DNA of 49,021 bases from Endomicrobiaceae bacterium (GCA_028690485.1 JAQVBD010000008.1:1-49021), one strand, 5' to 3'; shown: positions 9,099 through 18,081, counted from the first letter of the stretch. Notes: generated from the sequence alone by a model not told the origin. Made by a program: numbers and translations.

Positions 9099-10259
9099 TT
9101 ACTTATTTAAAATAAGTTTTGCTGTGTAAGCAATATAATTAGAAGCTTCCGGAAGAGCCTTTTCGTCTAAATCAAACTGTTCATGATGCCAAGGATAAGA
9201 GGTAGCTTTATTTGAAGATGTTCCGATATATATAAAACAACCTTTAACATCTTTTAAGTATTCTGCAAAATCTTCTCCGCCCATTGACGGCTCTGTCAAT
9301 AAATCAACTGATTTTTTACCATAACATTCTTTTGCACTTTTCAAACAGATATCAACGATTGAATCATCATTAATAAGAGGGCTGCCTAACAATCTATAAT
9401 CTATATTATAAGTCATACCATAAATTTTACAAATTCCTTCTAGTCTCTTTATTATTTCTTTCTTTATTTGTTCTCTGGTTTTTTTATTTAATGTTCTTAC
9501 TGTACCTACTAGTTTTACTTTATCACAAATAATATTATATCTTTCTCCGCCTGAGATTTCTCCAACAGTAATAACTGCCGGCTCAAGCGGACTTAATGTT
9601 CTTGAAATTATATTTTGTAATGATGTAACAAAAGCTGAAGCTGCAACAATTGAATCTTTTGACAAATGAGGATATGCCCCATGTCCTAAAAGACCATTTA
9701 TTTCAATCACAAATTTATCAACGCCTGCCATCATTGCGCCATATCTAAGTGCAACTCTTCCGGTTTTTACCCAAGGACTTACATGAACACCCAAAATACA
9801 ATCTACTTTATTTTTTGATAATACACCTGCTTCTATCAGCCTTTGTGCACCACCGGATGCTTCTTCATTAGGCTGAAATATAAATTGAACTTTCCCGGAG
9901 AATTCTTCAGTTTGCTGTGATAAAAGTATTGCTGTGCCAAGCATTATTGTAGTATTGCCGTCATGCCCGCAAGCATGCATAATACCGTTATTTTTTGATT
10001 TGTAACTTGTTTTATTTTTTTCTAATATTGGCAATGCATCTAAGTCGGCTCTTAATGCTATTATTTTTGTTTTGCTTTTACTTTGTTTCTTTCCTTCTAT
10101 AATACCAACAACTCCGGTATCACATAATCTATATGTTTTTATTTTATGTTGTTTTAAGATTTTTTCAACAAAATCAGCTGTTTTAAATTCTTCATTACCT
10201 AACTCCGGATTTTGATGTATAGTTCTTCTTATTTTTTGCAATTTTTCAAACATATTCAT
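9099..10259 (-). CDS. M20 family metal-dependent amidohydrolase
   Basis: A 386-residue cytoplasmic aminoacylase/carboxypeptidase-like hydrolase of the AmhX/HipO/IAA-amino-acid hydrolase group. Metal-binding motifs are visible: HACGHDGN near residue 96, the catalytic-glutamate region FQPNEEASGGAQRLIEAG near 138-155, GVHVSPW near 158, and PSMGGEDFAEYL and WHHEQFDLDE close to the C-terminus. The middle segment (about 175-290) is the lid/dimerisation domain. The family removes acyl or aminoacyl groups from amino acids; the physiological substrate (N-acetyl-amino acid, N-acetyl-diaminopimelate or hippurate-like) cannot be told. The start overlaps the nnrD stop (ATGA-type coupling). Confidence 0.88.
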   Translation of the reverse strand: MNMFEKLQKIRRTIHQNPELGNEEFKTADFVEKILKQHKIKTYRLCDTGVVGIIEGKKQSKSKTKIIALRADLDALPILEKNKTSYKSKNNGIMHACGHDGNTTIMLGTAILLSQQTEEFSGKVQFIFQPNEEASGGAQRLIEAGVLSKNKVDCILGVHVSPWVKTGRVALRYGAMMAGVDKFVIEINGLLGHGAYPHLSKDSIVAASAFVTSLQNIISRTLSPLEPAVITVGEISGGERYNIICDKVKLVGTVRTLNKKTREQIKKEIIKRLEGICKIYGMTYNIDYRLLGSPLINDDSIVDICLKSAKECYGKKSVDLLTEPSMGGEDFAEYLKDVKGCFIYIGTSSNKATSYPWHHEQFDLDEKALPEASNYIAYTAKLILNK

Positions 10260-11125
10260 TTTATGCTCCTAATGGCTGATGCAATATTATCAATTATATC
10301 ACTTGCTATAAGTGATGTTTGTGTTTTTTCTTTACTTGCTTTGTCACCTGCAAGACCATGTATATATACTGCCGTAGCAACCTTTAAAATTAAACTTTTA
10401 TCTTTATTGCATACAAAAGCTGAAATAATTCCTGTTAAAACATCACCACTTCCGGCAGTTGCCATGCCTGCATTACCAGTATTATTATTATAAATATTAT
10501 TGCCGTCACTGACAACCGTTCTATGTCCCTTTAATACACAAATTATATCATTATTTTTAGCAAAAGTTTTAGTTATTTGTTCTCTAAAAAAATCTGTAGA
10601 GTTGTAAGTTATACCTGATATTCTTTCAAATTCTTTTGGATGCGGAGTAATTATAATTTTAGCTTTGGCATTTACAAAATCTTTAATCACCCCATTTTTT
10701 TGTTCTTTTTGAAAAGAATTAATACCATCAGCATCAATTACAACATAAATATCAAATTTATTAATGATAGATTTTATAATCTGTTTAATATTTATATCTT
10801 GACCTACACCACAACCTATTGCAACAGATTTAATATTCTTTTTTTCTATAAACTCCAATATTTCTTTCTGTGCTTTATTAGTTATTTTTTTATTTTTTTC
10901 TTTAAGAGGTAAAAGCATTATTTCCGGCTTAATATTTTTAGCAATTACAGGATAAGCAGATTCAGGGAATGCAAATGTGACAAGTCCGGCACCGCTACGA
11001 ATTGCCGAGTTGGCACATAATACACCAGCTCCAGGCATATTGTAAGAACTGCCTATAACCAAAATATGCCCAAAATCATTTTTATAACTCAATGGAGATC
11101 TATCAAAAATATTATGAATTTTCAT
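10256..11125 (-). CDS. nnrD: ADP-dependent (S)-NAD(P)H-hydrate dehydratase
   Basis: This enzyme repairs hydrated NADH/NADPH, using ADP to dehydrate the S form. The 289-residue protein is the stand-alone kinase-like (YjeF C-terminal) domain. N-terminal GHILVIGSSYNMPGAGVL and SAIRSGAGLVTFAFPES match the family, as do the central VIDADGINSF and TPHPKEFERI and the nucleotide-binding NTGNAGMATAGSGDVLTGII near residues 216-235. The epimerase domain (NnrE), fused in many bacteria, is absent and must be encoded elsewhere if present. Pairing with acpS 2 bases upstream is common in bacteria. Confidence 0.93.
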   Translation of the reverse strand: MKIHNIFDRSPLSYKNDFGHILVIGSSYNMPGAGVLCANSAIRSGAGLVTFAFPESAYPVIAKNIKPEIMLLPLKEKNKKITNKAQKEILEFIEKKNIKSVAIGCGVGQDINIKQIIKSIINKFDIYVVIDADGINSFQKEQKNGVIKDFVNAKAKIIITPHPKEFERISGITYNSTDFFREQITKTFAKNNDIICVLKGHRTVVSDGNNIYNNNTGNAGMATAGSGDVLTGIISAFVCNKDKSLILKVATAVYIHGLAGDKASKEKTQTSLIASDIIDNIASAIRSIK

Positions 11126-11127
11126 AG

Positions 11128-11463
11128 TTATTTGGATACTATAGCAACTGCAACTACTGTATTTTTTGTATGTGAAAAAGAAATATCAATATAAGATATC
11201 CTTTTGTTTTTTATATAGACCTCTGGTTTTCCATTGTCTATATTTTTAAAAGAAATATCGGTTATTGAAATATTTTTTTTGCTGTTGATTGCTTTCCAGA
11301 CAGCTTCTTTGCCGGCAAATCTGACTGCAAAATGTTGTGATAAATTTTTTTTTGATAAGCAATAATCTATTTCATTTTGAGAAAAGATTCTTTTAAGGAA
11401 TGTATCATCTTTAACAAGTTTAGAAAATCTTTTTACTTCTTCAATATCTATGCCAATTTTCAT
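11128..11463 (-). CDS. acpS: Holo-[acyl-carrier-protein] synthase
   Basis: It transfers 4'-phosphopantetheine from CoA to the serine of apo-ACP. The 111-residue protein has the standard AcpS length and the two conserved Mg2+/CoA-binding motifs: GIDIEEVKRF at residues 4-13 and FAGKEAVWKAI near 49-59. The C-terminal SFSHTKNTVVAVAIV also matches the family. It is preceded by only a modest AGG SD. It lies 81 bases after a 34-codon peptide gene with its own promoter, which may drive the whole acpS-nnrD-M20-lrgAB string. Confidence 0.95.
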   Translation of the reverse strand: MKIGIDIEEVKRFSKLVKDDTFLKRIFSQNEIDYCLSKKNLSQHFAVRFAGKEAVWKAINSKKNISITDISFKNIDNGKPEVYIKNKRISYIDISFSHTKNTVVAVAIVSK

Positions 11464-11544
11464 ATTTACCTACAGAAAAAACAATATACCCACTTTCGCA
11501 GGTACATGTTTTATAACTATTTAAAAACCAACAAGCAATATGCA

Positions 11545-11649
11545 TTAATAATACATGTCGCTTGCAGATATTATAGAATCCAATTCAACTTTTATTTTAG
11601 TAAGCTTAGGCTTTGACCAAACCTTCTTCTTTGCTTTTTTTATTGTCAT
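11545..11649 (-). CDS. 34-residue peptide of unknown function, RiPP-precursor-like N-terminal motif
   Basis: A short gene with ATG at 11649 and TAA at 11545. The product starts MTIKKAKKK, has a central WSKPKLTKIKVEL (residues 11-23) and ends SASDMYY. It carries good expression signals: an SD (GAGG) 8 bases before the ATG and a promoter TTGATT-N17-TATAAT at 11682-11710. The basic start followed by an aromatic-x-K-P-K-L-x-x-(I/V) motif resembles leader regions of small ribosomal peptides such as lasso-type precursors. No maturation enzyme, transporter or cysteine core is nearby, so this is resemblance only. It could also be a leader peptide affecting acpS. It lies 89 bases after pheT. Confidence 0.6.
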   Translation of the reverse strand: MTIKKAKKKVWSKPKLTKIKVELDSIISASDMYY

Positions 11650-11681
11650 AAAAAAACCTCTTTAAAACATCTCTCATATTA

Positions 11682-11710
11682 ATTATATATTATGAATATC
11701 AAAAAATCAA
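11682..11710 (-). promoter_or_regulatory. Promoter of the 34-aa peptide and probably acpS operon
   Basis: TTGATT (11705-11710) and a perfect TATAAT (11682-11687) are separated by exactly 17 bases on the minus strand. The predicted start near 11675 leaves about 25 bases to the ATG at 11649. Its position just after the pheT stop (11739) indicates a new transcription unit. Confidence 0.7.
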
Positions 11711-11738
11711 TATATTCATTTATTTTTACATATTGGTT

Positions 11739-14108
11739 CTAACTTCTTAACTTAATATCTAAATCTTTATTTAGTTTATCCAAAAGCAATTGCATATCTG
11801 TATTAACCTCTATATCATTCAAAGTTTTATCATTATGCCTATAAAACAACCTAAATGAATAGCTGATTTTATCTAATCCTAACTTTTCACTTTCGTAAAC
11901 TGAAAACAAATTAAATTCTTTCAAAATCCCGCCTGTTTTCATTATTTGCTTTATAACTTTTTCAATTTTATCAAATTTAATTTTTTTATCACTTACAACA
12001 GAAATATCTCTTTTTACAGAAGGAAATTTTGCTATATGTTCATAAGGATGAATTTTACTTTGATAATTATTTTCTATATCTTCAATATCAATTTCTGCAT
12101 ATACAACATCATTTTGAACATCTGATGTAATATCCGGCCTAAGTACACCAAATTGACCAACCACTTTACCCCTGTATACTATAGCAGCTGTTTTCCCGGG
12201 ATGATAATATTTTTGAGGAGATCTATTTTCTGATATAGTAAATTCGTTAGATGGTAATATACTGCTTATTACTCCGCCGGCAAAATAAAAATCAAATATA
12301 GGATTTATTTTATTTTCTTCCCATTTCCACCATGTTTGCCATATAGGACCCGACATTAAAATACCTAGAACTTTTCTTTCACCTTTATCATCAAAAACTC
12401 TTCCAATTTCAAAGAATTTTATATCATTAGTAGCTTGTCCGATATTAAAAACAAAATTTTTCATAAGACCAACTAAAAGAGAAGGTCTTAAAACTTCATT
12501 TTCCTTTGAAATAGGATTAGCTATTTTATAACTATAATTTAAATATAATTTATCTAAATCTTTTATTTCTGAAAAACTATAATTCATAACTTCACAAAAA
12601 CCAAGGCCAACAAGACTATTGCTAATATTTTTTATTACTTTACTTGAATTGGTATTTTGCTTTCCTGTATTTACAAATGAATTTGAATCTTTGATAACCG
12701 GAATATTTTCATATCCATTTACCCTTGCAATTTCTTCTATCAAATCAATTTCTTCTTTTATATCATTTCTATAAGATGGAACTTCTGCAGTAAGTACTTT
12801 TTCAACTTTTGTAGTTATTTCCATACCTAAAAATCTCAATATATTTGCAATGGTTTTTTCATCTATTTCATATCCTAAAATCTTTGCAACTCTTTCAACT
12901 CTTAATTGAATAAAAACCTTTTTATTATCCGAAGAATTGATATCTTCTCTAAGTTCTAATCTTCCACCGGCAATTTCTACAATCAAATTTATGGCTCTCC
13001 AACTAGCCATTTCTGCAACTTCCCAGGATGTCCCTCTTTCATATCTATATGAAGCATCTGTTGATATATTTAAAGTTCTTGCTGTTTTTCTTATATTACC
13101 AGGATTAAAAACAGCGCTTTCTAAAAATATATCTGTTGTAGCTTCAGTAATTGATGAAAATTCTCCACCTATAATACCTGCAATTGCTAAAGGCTTTGAT
13201 GCATCAGAAATAAGAAGCATATTTTCTGTAAGCTCATGAATTTTACCGTCTAATGCAGTTATTTTTTCTGTAGGGTTTGCTCTTCTAACAATAATCTTCC
13301 CTCCACTAATAGTAGATGCATCAAAAGCATGCAAAGGATGACCTAATTCCAAAAGAATATAATTTGTTATATCTACAACATTGTTAATTGATTTAATGCC
13401 ACAACTTTCAAGTTTATCAACTATCCATTTAGGAGATGGTGCTATCTTAACACCTTTAATTTGGCAACCAATATATCTGGTACATAAATCTTTATCTTTT
13501 ATTTCTATAATGTTACTGTCAGCAAATTTTGCAGTCTTGATTTGTGGTAAATTAGGAATTTTCTGAAGTTTTGCTGATATTTCTCTTGCTATTCCCCAAT
13601 GACTTAAACAATCTCCCCTATTTGTAGTAACTTCTATTTCTAAAATAGTATCAATATCTTGTAAAACATCTTCTAATTTTTTACCTAAAGGAGTCTTTTC
13701 ATCAAGTACCATAATGCCATCTGACTCTTCTTTAAGTCCAAGTTCTTGTTCTGAACATATCATACCTTCTGAATCAACACCTCTGATTTTTGTAGGTTTT
13801 ATAATGAAATCTCCAGGCAAAACAGCACCTATTGTTGCCAAAGCAATAGTCTGACCAGCTTCAACATTTTGGGCGCCACAAACAATTTCATAATCTTTTT
13901 CGCCATCATTAACTTTGCATATTGAAAGTTTATCTGCATTTGGATGTTTTTGTTTTTCTAAAACTTTTGCAGTAATAATACCTTCCCATTTTATTCCACC
14001 ACTAACAACAGAAGTTTCAACTCCCAAAAAAGTTAATGTATGACAAAGGTCTTGTGGTAACAAGTCAAAATCAACTATATCTTTGAGCCAATTGTACGAA
14101 ATCTTCAT
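11739..14108 (-). CDS. pheT: Phenylalanyl-tRNA synthetase beta subunit
   Basis: The 789-residue large subunit of the alpha2-beta2 enzyme that charges tRNA-Phe. Domains in order: N-terminal segment starting MKISYNWLKDIVDFDL, the EMAP/tRNA-binding OB domain (about 40-150, with HPNADKLSICKV), the B3/B4 editing region (about 205-375, with GHPLHAFDA), B5 (about 400-470, SYRNDIKEEIDLIEEIARVNGYENIP), the catalytic-like core, and the C-terminal ferredoxin-fold anticodon-binding domain (about 695-789, KFPSVKRDISVV). It follows pheS by 28 bases at the end of the infC-rpmI-rplT-ktrBA-tpr-pheST string. Confidence 0.97.
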   Translation of the reverse strand: MKISYNWLKDIVDFDLLPQDLCHTLTFLGVETSVVSGGIKWEGIITAKVLEKQKHPNADKLSICKVNDGEKDYEIVCGAQNVEAGQTIALATIGAVLPGDFIIKPTKIRGVDSEGMICSEQELGLKEESDGIMVLDEKTPLGKKLEDVLQDIDTILEIEVTTNRGDCLSHWGIAREISAKLQKIPNLPQIKTAKFADSNIIEIKDKDLCTRYIGCQIKGVKIAPSPKWIVDKLESCGIKSINNVVDITNYILLELGHPLHAFDASTISGGKIIVRRANPTEKITALDGKIHELTENMLLISDASKPLAIAGIIGGEFSSITEATTDIFLESAVFNPGNIRKTARTLNISTDASYRYERGTSWEVAEMASWRAINLIVEIAGGRLELREDINSSDNKKVFIQLRVERVAKILGYEIDEKTIANILRFLGMEITTKVEKVLTAEVPSYRNDIKEEIDLIEEIARVNGYENIPVIKDSNSFVNTGKQNTNSSKVIKNISNSLVGLGFCEVMNYSFSEIKDLDKLYLNYSYKIANPISKENEVLRPSLLVGLMKNFVFNIGQATNDIKFFEIGRVFDDKGERKVLGILMSGPIWQTWWKWEENKINPIFDFYFAGGVISSILPSNEFTISENRSPQKYYHPGKTAAIVYRGKVVGQFGVLRPDITSDVQNDVVYAEIDIEDIENNYQSKIHPYEHIAKFPSVKRDISVVSDKKIKFDKIEKVIKQIMKTGGILKEFNLFSVYESEKLGLDKISYSFRLFYRHNDKTLNDIEVNTDMQLLLDKLNKDLDIKLRS

Positions 14109-14136
14109 TTATGTCCTCTTTCTATAATATAAAAAT

Positions 14137-15159
14137 TTAAAATTGTCTTAAAACTCTTAAGTCGTTTTCATATAGTACTCTCATATCGTCAATACCATAT
14201 TTAAACATTGCAAATCTTTCTACCCCTAATCCAAAAGCATAACCTGTATATTTTTCCGGGTCATATTTAACAGATTTAAAAACATTAGGATGAACCATTC
14301 CGCATCCAAGCATTTCAAGCCAACCTGTACCTTTACAAACTCTACAGCCTTTACCGCCACATAAGACACACTTAATATCTACTTCGGCTGAAGGCTCTGT
14401 AAATTGAAAATGAGAAGGTCTGAATCGCAAATCTACTTCTTGACCAAAAAGTCTATGAATAAACAACGATAAAGTTCCTTTGAGTTCTGCAAAAGTTACT
14501 TTTTCACCAACTACCAAACCTTCTATTTGATGAAAGATTGCAGAATGAGAAGCATCTGTCGCTTCATTTCTATATACTCTTCCCGGTATTATTACTTTTA
14601 TTGGAGGTTTCGATTCTTCCATAATATGTATCTGAGCAGGAGAAGTATGAGTCCTTAAAAGATTTGATGAATTTTCAAGATAAAATGTATCCTGAGTATC
14701 TCTTGCAGGATGATCTTTAGGAATATTTAAAGCTTCGAAATTATACCAATCTGTTTCTATTTCTCTGCCTTGTGCAACATCAAAACCTAAAGAAACAAAA
14801 ATATTACTCATTTCTTCTATAGTTTGATTTATTATATGATAATGTCCTTTAGGAAAAGCAAATGAAAAAGCAGAAGAAATATCAATCTTTTCATTTTGCA
14901 TTTTCTCTTCTAAAAGTTTATTTGTGATTTCTTTTTTCTTACTATCAATAGCTTCATTAAGAGTATTTTTTACAGTGTTAATTTCTGAACCAATTTGTTT
15001 TTTTTCTTCTATTGATAAAGATGAAATGGTTTTTAATATTTCGGTAATTTTACCTTTTTTACCCAAATATTCAACTTTAACATTTTCAATAGTATCAAGT
15101 TCTGCTGTTTTAATTTTATCTAATGCTTCTTTAAGTATTGAATCAATCTTGTTCATCAT
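14137..15159 (-). CDS. pheS: Phenylalanyl-tRNA synthetase alpha subunit
   Basis: The 340-residue catalytic subunit. An N-terminal coiled coil (1-85) with VEYLGKKGKITEILK is followed by the class II catalytic core: motif 1 region HIINQTIEEMSNIFVSLGF, the DTFYL loop, motif 2 PGRVYRNEATDASHSAIFHQIEGL around residues 190-215, and motif 3 GYAFGLGVERFAMFKYGI near 307-324. The four cysteines of CVLCGGKGCRVCKGTG form an apparent extra zinc knuckle seen in a subset of PheS proteins. The start overlaps the preceding TPR gene by 17 bases, indicating coupling. Confidence 0.97.
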   Translation of the reverse strand: MMNKIDSILKEALDKIKTAELDTIENVKVEYLGKKGKITEILKTISSLSIEEKKQIGSEINTVKNTLNEAIDSKKKEITNKLLEEKMQNEKIDISSAFSFAFPKGHYHIINQTIEEMSNIFVSLGFDVAQGREIETDWYNFEALNIPKDHPARDTQDTFYLENSSNLLRTHTSPAQIHIMEESKPPIKVIIPGRVYRNEATDASHSAIFHQIEGLVVGEKVTFAELKGTLSLFIHRLFGQEVDLRFRPSHFQFTEPSAEVDIKCVLCGGKGCRVCKGTGWLEMLGCGMVHPNVFKSVKYDPEKYTGYAFGLGVERFAMFKYGIDDMRVLYENDLRVLRQF

Positions 15160-15418
15160 TAAATCCTATAAGTTTATTAATATGATCTCTTGCAACCTTA
15201 TTATTTTTATCTATTCCTAAACACTTTTCATACATTTTTTTTGCTTCACTTTGTTGCTTTCTATTTTCATATATCAATCCCAAATTACAGTAAACATCTG
15301 CATTTAACGGATTAATTTTTAAAACCTTTTTAAACTCTATAATAGCCTCATCAAATTTACTATTTAAAAAATAAAACTTTGCCATTTCTAATAATTCTTC
15401 TTGTTCTTTTATATCCAT
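15143..15418 (-). CDS. Small tetratricopeptide-repeat protein
   Basis: A 91-residue, soluble, helical protein containing about two TPR units: residues 9-42 (KFYFLNSKFDEAIIEFKKVL) and 43-76 (ADVYCNLGLIYENRKQQSEA), plus a capping helix. No signal peptide or membrane segment is present. TPRs mediate protein contacts; no specific partner can be named. It lies 8 bases after ktrA and overlaps pheS by 17 bases, so its synthesis is tied to pheS. Role unknown. Confidence 0.8.
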   Translation of the reverse strand: MDIKEQEELLEMAKFYFLNSKFDEAIIEFKKVLKINPLNADVYCNLGLIYENRKQQSEAKKMYEKCLGIDKNNKVARDHINKLIGFNDEQD

Positions 15419-15426
15419 ATATACCC

Positions 15427-16119
15427 TTATATTTTCTTTAACTTCTCAAGTTCTTCTTGCTTACCAACTACAACTAAAACATCATTTTCCAAAATTTCAT
15501 CATCAGGACCCGGAGCAATATTAGTATCTTCCTTTATATCTGTTTGCCCGTCATCATTGACAAAAGGAATTTGTCTTTTTATTGCAATAATGTTTATTCC
15601 ATATTTATTTCTGACTCCGGAACTTTTTATCGTTTTTCCCCAAAATTCCTTAGGAGCAATTATTTCAACAAGATTATAATCATGCGAAAACTCTATTTGT
15701 TCTAAAATATTTGGTGAAACCATACTTTCAGCTAATTTCTTTGCCATTTCAAGTTCAGGATATACAACTTTGTCAGCACCAATTTTAACTGCAATTTTAG
15801 AATGCCACTGACTTACACATTTTACAATAACATTTTTGACACCCAAATCTTTAACTATTAAAGTTGCCAAAATGCTTGTTTCAACATCTTCACCTATAGA
15901 AATAATAACACTGTCGCAATCTGTTATCCCTGCATTTTTCAATGCATTATCGTCAGTTGCATCAGCAACGATTGCTTGAGTTACAAAAGGACTTATCTTA
16001 TTAACTAATTCTTCATCATGGTCAATTGCAAGAACAGGAAAATCTCTTTTAAATAGTTCTTTTGCTACATTTGAACCAAATGTTCCAAGACCAATTACAC
16101 CAAATTGTTTTTTTGTCAT
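15427..16119 (-). CDS. ktrA: Potassium uptake regulatory subunit KtrA/TrkA-like
   Basis: A cytoplasmic RCK-domain protein that gates a K+ channel-like subunit. In 230 residues it has one RCK_N Rossmann fold (IGLGTFGSNVAKELFKRDFPVLAIDHD at 9-35, with the nucleotide-binding GxGxxG) and one RCK_C domain (about 145-230, VEIIAPKEFWGKTIKSSGV, ending NDVLVVVGKQEEL). A single RCK_N+RCK_C pair is the KtrA size; E. coli TrkA is double. It is encoded 24 bases after the membrane subunit, as in ktrB-ktrA operons. Confidence 0.9.
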   Translation of the reverse strand: MTKKQFGVIGLGTFGSNVAKELFKRDFPVLAIDHDEELVNKISPFVTQAIVADATDDNALKNAGITDCDSVIISIGEDVETSILATLIVKDLGVKNVIVKCVSQWHSKIAVKIGADKVVYPELEMAKKLAESMVSPNILEQIEFSHDYNLVEIIAPKEFWGKTIKSSGVRNKYGINIIAIKRQIPFVNDDGQTDIKEDTNIAPGPDDEILENDVLVVVGKQEELEKLKKI

Positions 16120-16143
16120 AAATACTCCATTAAAAACTTATTA

Positions 16144-17460
16144 TTATATTAAAAGTTTTCCATCTGGATATTTTATATTACTTTGAACAAATTTGCTATT
16201 CATTAAATATATTAATACTGTTACAGCACCAACTCTGCCTATAAACATTGCAAATATTAAAATTACTCTTCCCAAATTCGAAATATCAGAAGTAATACCA
16301 AAAGTAAGTCCAACTGTACAACAAGCAGATACTGCTTCAAAAATAACTTTAAGTGGATCAAGATTTGGTTCTGCCCAAAGCAATGCCGCAATAAACGTTA
16401 ATACAAATATAATCATCAACACAAATACCGCCAATGATTTCCTAACTAAATCTATATCCATATTTTTACCGGCAAAAGGATATGAATCGTTCCCTTTTAA
16501 AATACTTCTAACAAATACAAAGACCAAAGTTATAGTAGTAATTTTTACTCCACCGGCAGTACTACCGGATCCTGCACCTATAAACATCAATATCATCAAA
16601 ATAAATGCTGAAAAAGTTGTTATAAATCCAGAAGGTATAGAATTAAAACCTGCTGTTCTTGCACTTATCGTTTGAAAAAAAGAATTATTTACAATATAAG
16701 ATAAAGATTTCTGTTTTTCTATTAAAGGCAAAAATTCACTACAACAAAAAGCTAAAAAGCCTAAAATTATTATACCAAATGTCATCCATAAAGTAACTTT
16801 TGAATGAAATGTAAGTCTAATATTTTTCCCTCTAAATGTATCAATAACATCAACTAATACGAAAAAGCCAAGTCCTCCTAAAATTACAAGTGAAGCTATT
16901 GTATATAATACTGCAGGACTTTGAGAAAAGCCTTCCAAACTATTTGAAAAAGGACTAAAACCAGCATTACAAAATGCTGAAATTGAGTGAAAAATACCTA
17001 AATAAATGGATCTTCCGATAGACGAAGTTTCCATAAAAATAAATGTTAAAATTGTCGCACCAATTAATTCAAGACCAAGCACAATTAAAACAGCTTTTTT
17101 TAGTAATTTAAACAAATCATTAAAAGAATTTATATCAAACAGTTCCTGCATTATTTTTCTATCTTTTAATGCCATCTTCCCTATTAAAATTCCCAATCCT
17201 GTTGAAACTAACATATATCCTAAACCGCCAAGCTGAATCAAAATCAAAACAACCCATTGGCCAAAAGTTGAATAATATGTTCCTATATCAACAACAGACA
17301 GCCCTGTTACGCACACTGCTGACGTAGCTGTAAAAAGACAAGACAATATAGAAAGGACAGCATTATCTTGTCTTGAAAAAGGTAAACACAACAATACTGT
17401 CCCAAATAATATAAGAGCTATAAAAAACAATATTATAGTCTTTAATGGTGATGCATTCAT
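16144..17460 (-). CDS. ktrB: Potassium uptake membrane subunit KtrB/TrkH family
   Basis: The 438-residue K+ (or Na+)-translocating subunit. It contains four M1-P-M2 repeats; the selectivity-filter loops are visible as TATSAVCVTGLSVVDIGTYYS near residues 41-61, ISAFCNAGFSPFSNS near 160, SARTAGFNSI near 267 and EAVSACCTVGLTFGIT near 376. The glycine in each filter is conserved. Forms a unit with the downstream RCK protein. Its location between rplT and pheS in a translation operon is unusual. Confidence 0.92.
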   Translation of the reverse strand: MNASPLKTIILFFIALILFGTVLLCLPFSRQDNAVLSILSCLFTATSAVCVTGLSVVDIGTYYSTFGQWVVLILIQLGGLGYMLVSTGLGILIGKMALKDRKIMQELFDINSFNDLFKLLKKAVLIVLGLELIGATILTFIFMETSSIGRSIYLGIFHSISAFCNAGFSPFSNSLEGFSQSPAVLYTIASLVILGGLGFFVLVDVIDTFRGKNIRLTFHSKVTLWMTFGIIILGFLAFCCSEFLPLIEKQKSLSYIVNNSFFQTISARTAGFNSIPSGFITTFSAFILMILMFIGAGSGSTAGGVKITTITLVFVFVRSILKGNDSYPFAGKNMDIDLVRKSLAVFVLMIIFVLTFIAALLWAEPNLDPLKVIFEAVSACCTVGLTFGITSDISNLGRVILIFAMFIGRVGAVTVLIYLMNSKFVQSNIKYPDGKLLI

Positions 17461-17468
17461 ATTAATAA

Positions 17469-17816
17469 TTATGAAGCTTTTGCAATCTCAACAAGTTGTT
17501 TAAAAGTAACATTATCTGTAACAGCAATTTCTGCAAGCATCTTTCTGTCAATTATAACATTTGCTTTTTTCAAACCTGAAATAAATCTATTGTAAGACAT
17601 ACCTTCTTCTCTAACAGCAGAATTAAGTCTTACTATCCACATACTTCTAAAAACGCCTTTCCTGTCTTTTCTGTCATTATATGCATATACTAAAGATTTT
17701 TCTACTTGTTGAATTACCATTCTCCAACGGTTTTTCTTTGTTGCATAATAACCTTTAGCTAATCTAAATGTTTTTTTCTTTCTTTGTCTTGTATAAACTA
17801 CACTTTTTGCCCTCAT
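17469..17816 (-). CDS. rplT: Ribosomal protein bL20
   Basis: A 115-residue protein of the large subunit needed early in 50S assembly. The N-terminal basic extension (QRKKKTFRLAKGYYATKKNRWRM) and the globular domain (DRKDRKGVFRSMWIVRLNSAVREEGMSYNRFISGLKKANVIIDRKMLAEIAV) match L20 closely. The usual start MPRVK is replaced by MRAKSVVYTRQRKKK, a variant seen in some phyla. It follows rpmI by 38 bases. In several bacteria L20 represses its own operon through the leader RNA, a possibility relevant to the structured infC leader here. Confidence 0.97.
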   Translation of the reverse strand: MRAKSVVYTRQRKKKTFRLAKGYYATKKNRWRMVIQQVEKSLVYAYNDRKDRKGVFRSMWIVRLNSAVREEGMSYNRFISGLKKANVIIDRKMLAEIAVTDNVTFKQLVEIAKAS

Positions 17817-17854
17817 TATACTGTCTCCTTATTTTTTTTGGAAAAACTACATTA

Positions 17855-18055
17855 TTACATAGAATATGGCATAAATTTTTTCATTCTTGTCATATCTGTA
17901 TCATTTACTATGTCAGATTTTCTAAGGCTTCTGCCTTTATTCGGTTTCATTCCGGTAAGTAAATGTCTTTGTCCAGGTTTTTTGTATTTTAATTTACCGG
18001 ATCCGGTAACTCTAAACCTTTTTTTTGCACCACTATGAGTCTTCATCTTAGGCAT
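17855..18055 (-). CDS. rpmI: Ribosomal protein bL35
   Basis: A 66-residue basic protein of the 50S subunit. The start is set at the ATG at 18055: it gives the canonical N-terminus [21 protein letters not shown] and sits 7 bases after the SD GGAGGG. A TTG two codons upstream is in frame but less likely. The conserved [14 protein letters not shown] and the C-terminal [12 protein letters not shown] are typical of L35. Confidence 0.97.
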   Translation of the reverse strand: MPKMKTHSGAKKRFRVTGSGKLKYKKPGQRHLLTGMKPNKGRSLRKSDIVNDTDMTRMKKFMPYSM

Positions 18056-18081
18056 GATCAACCCTCCAATTATATTATATT

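Noticed and set aside
11464-11508. 13-codon frame (starts MYLRKW) between the 34-aa peptide and acpS
   Set aside because: It overlaps the acpS initiation region, has no SD and no further support; may be chance.
16193-16675. 160-codon plus-strand open frame opposite ktrB
   Set aside because: Antisense to a conserved membrane protein; composition (Asn/Ile/Thr-rich repeats) is that of a shadow frame.
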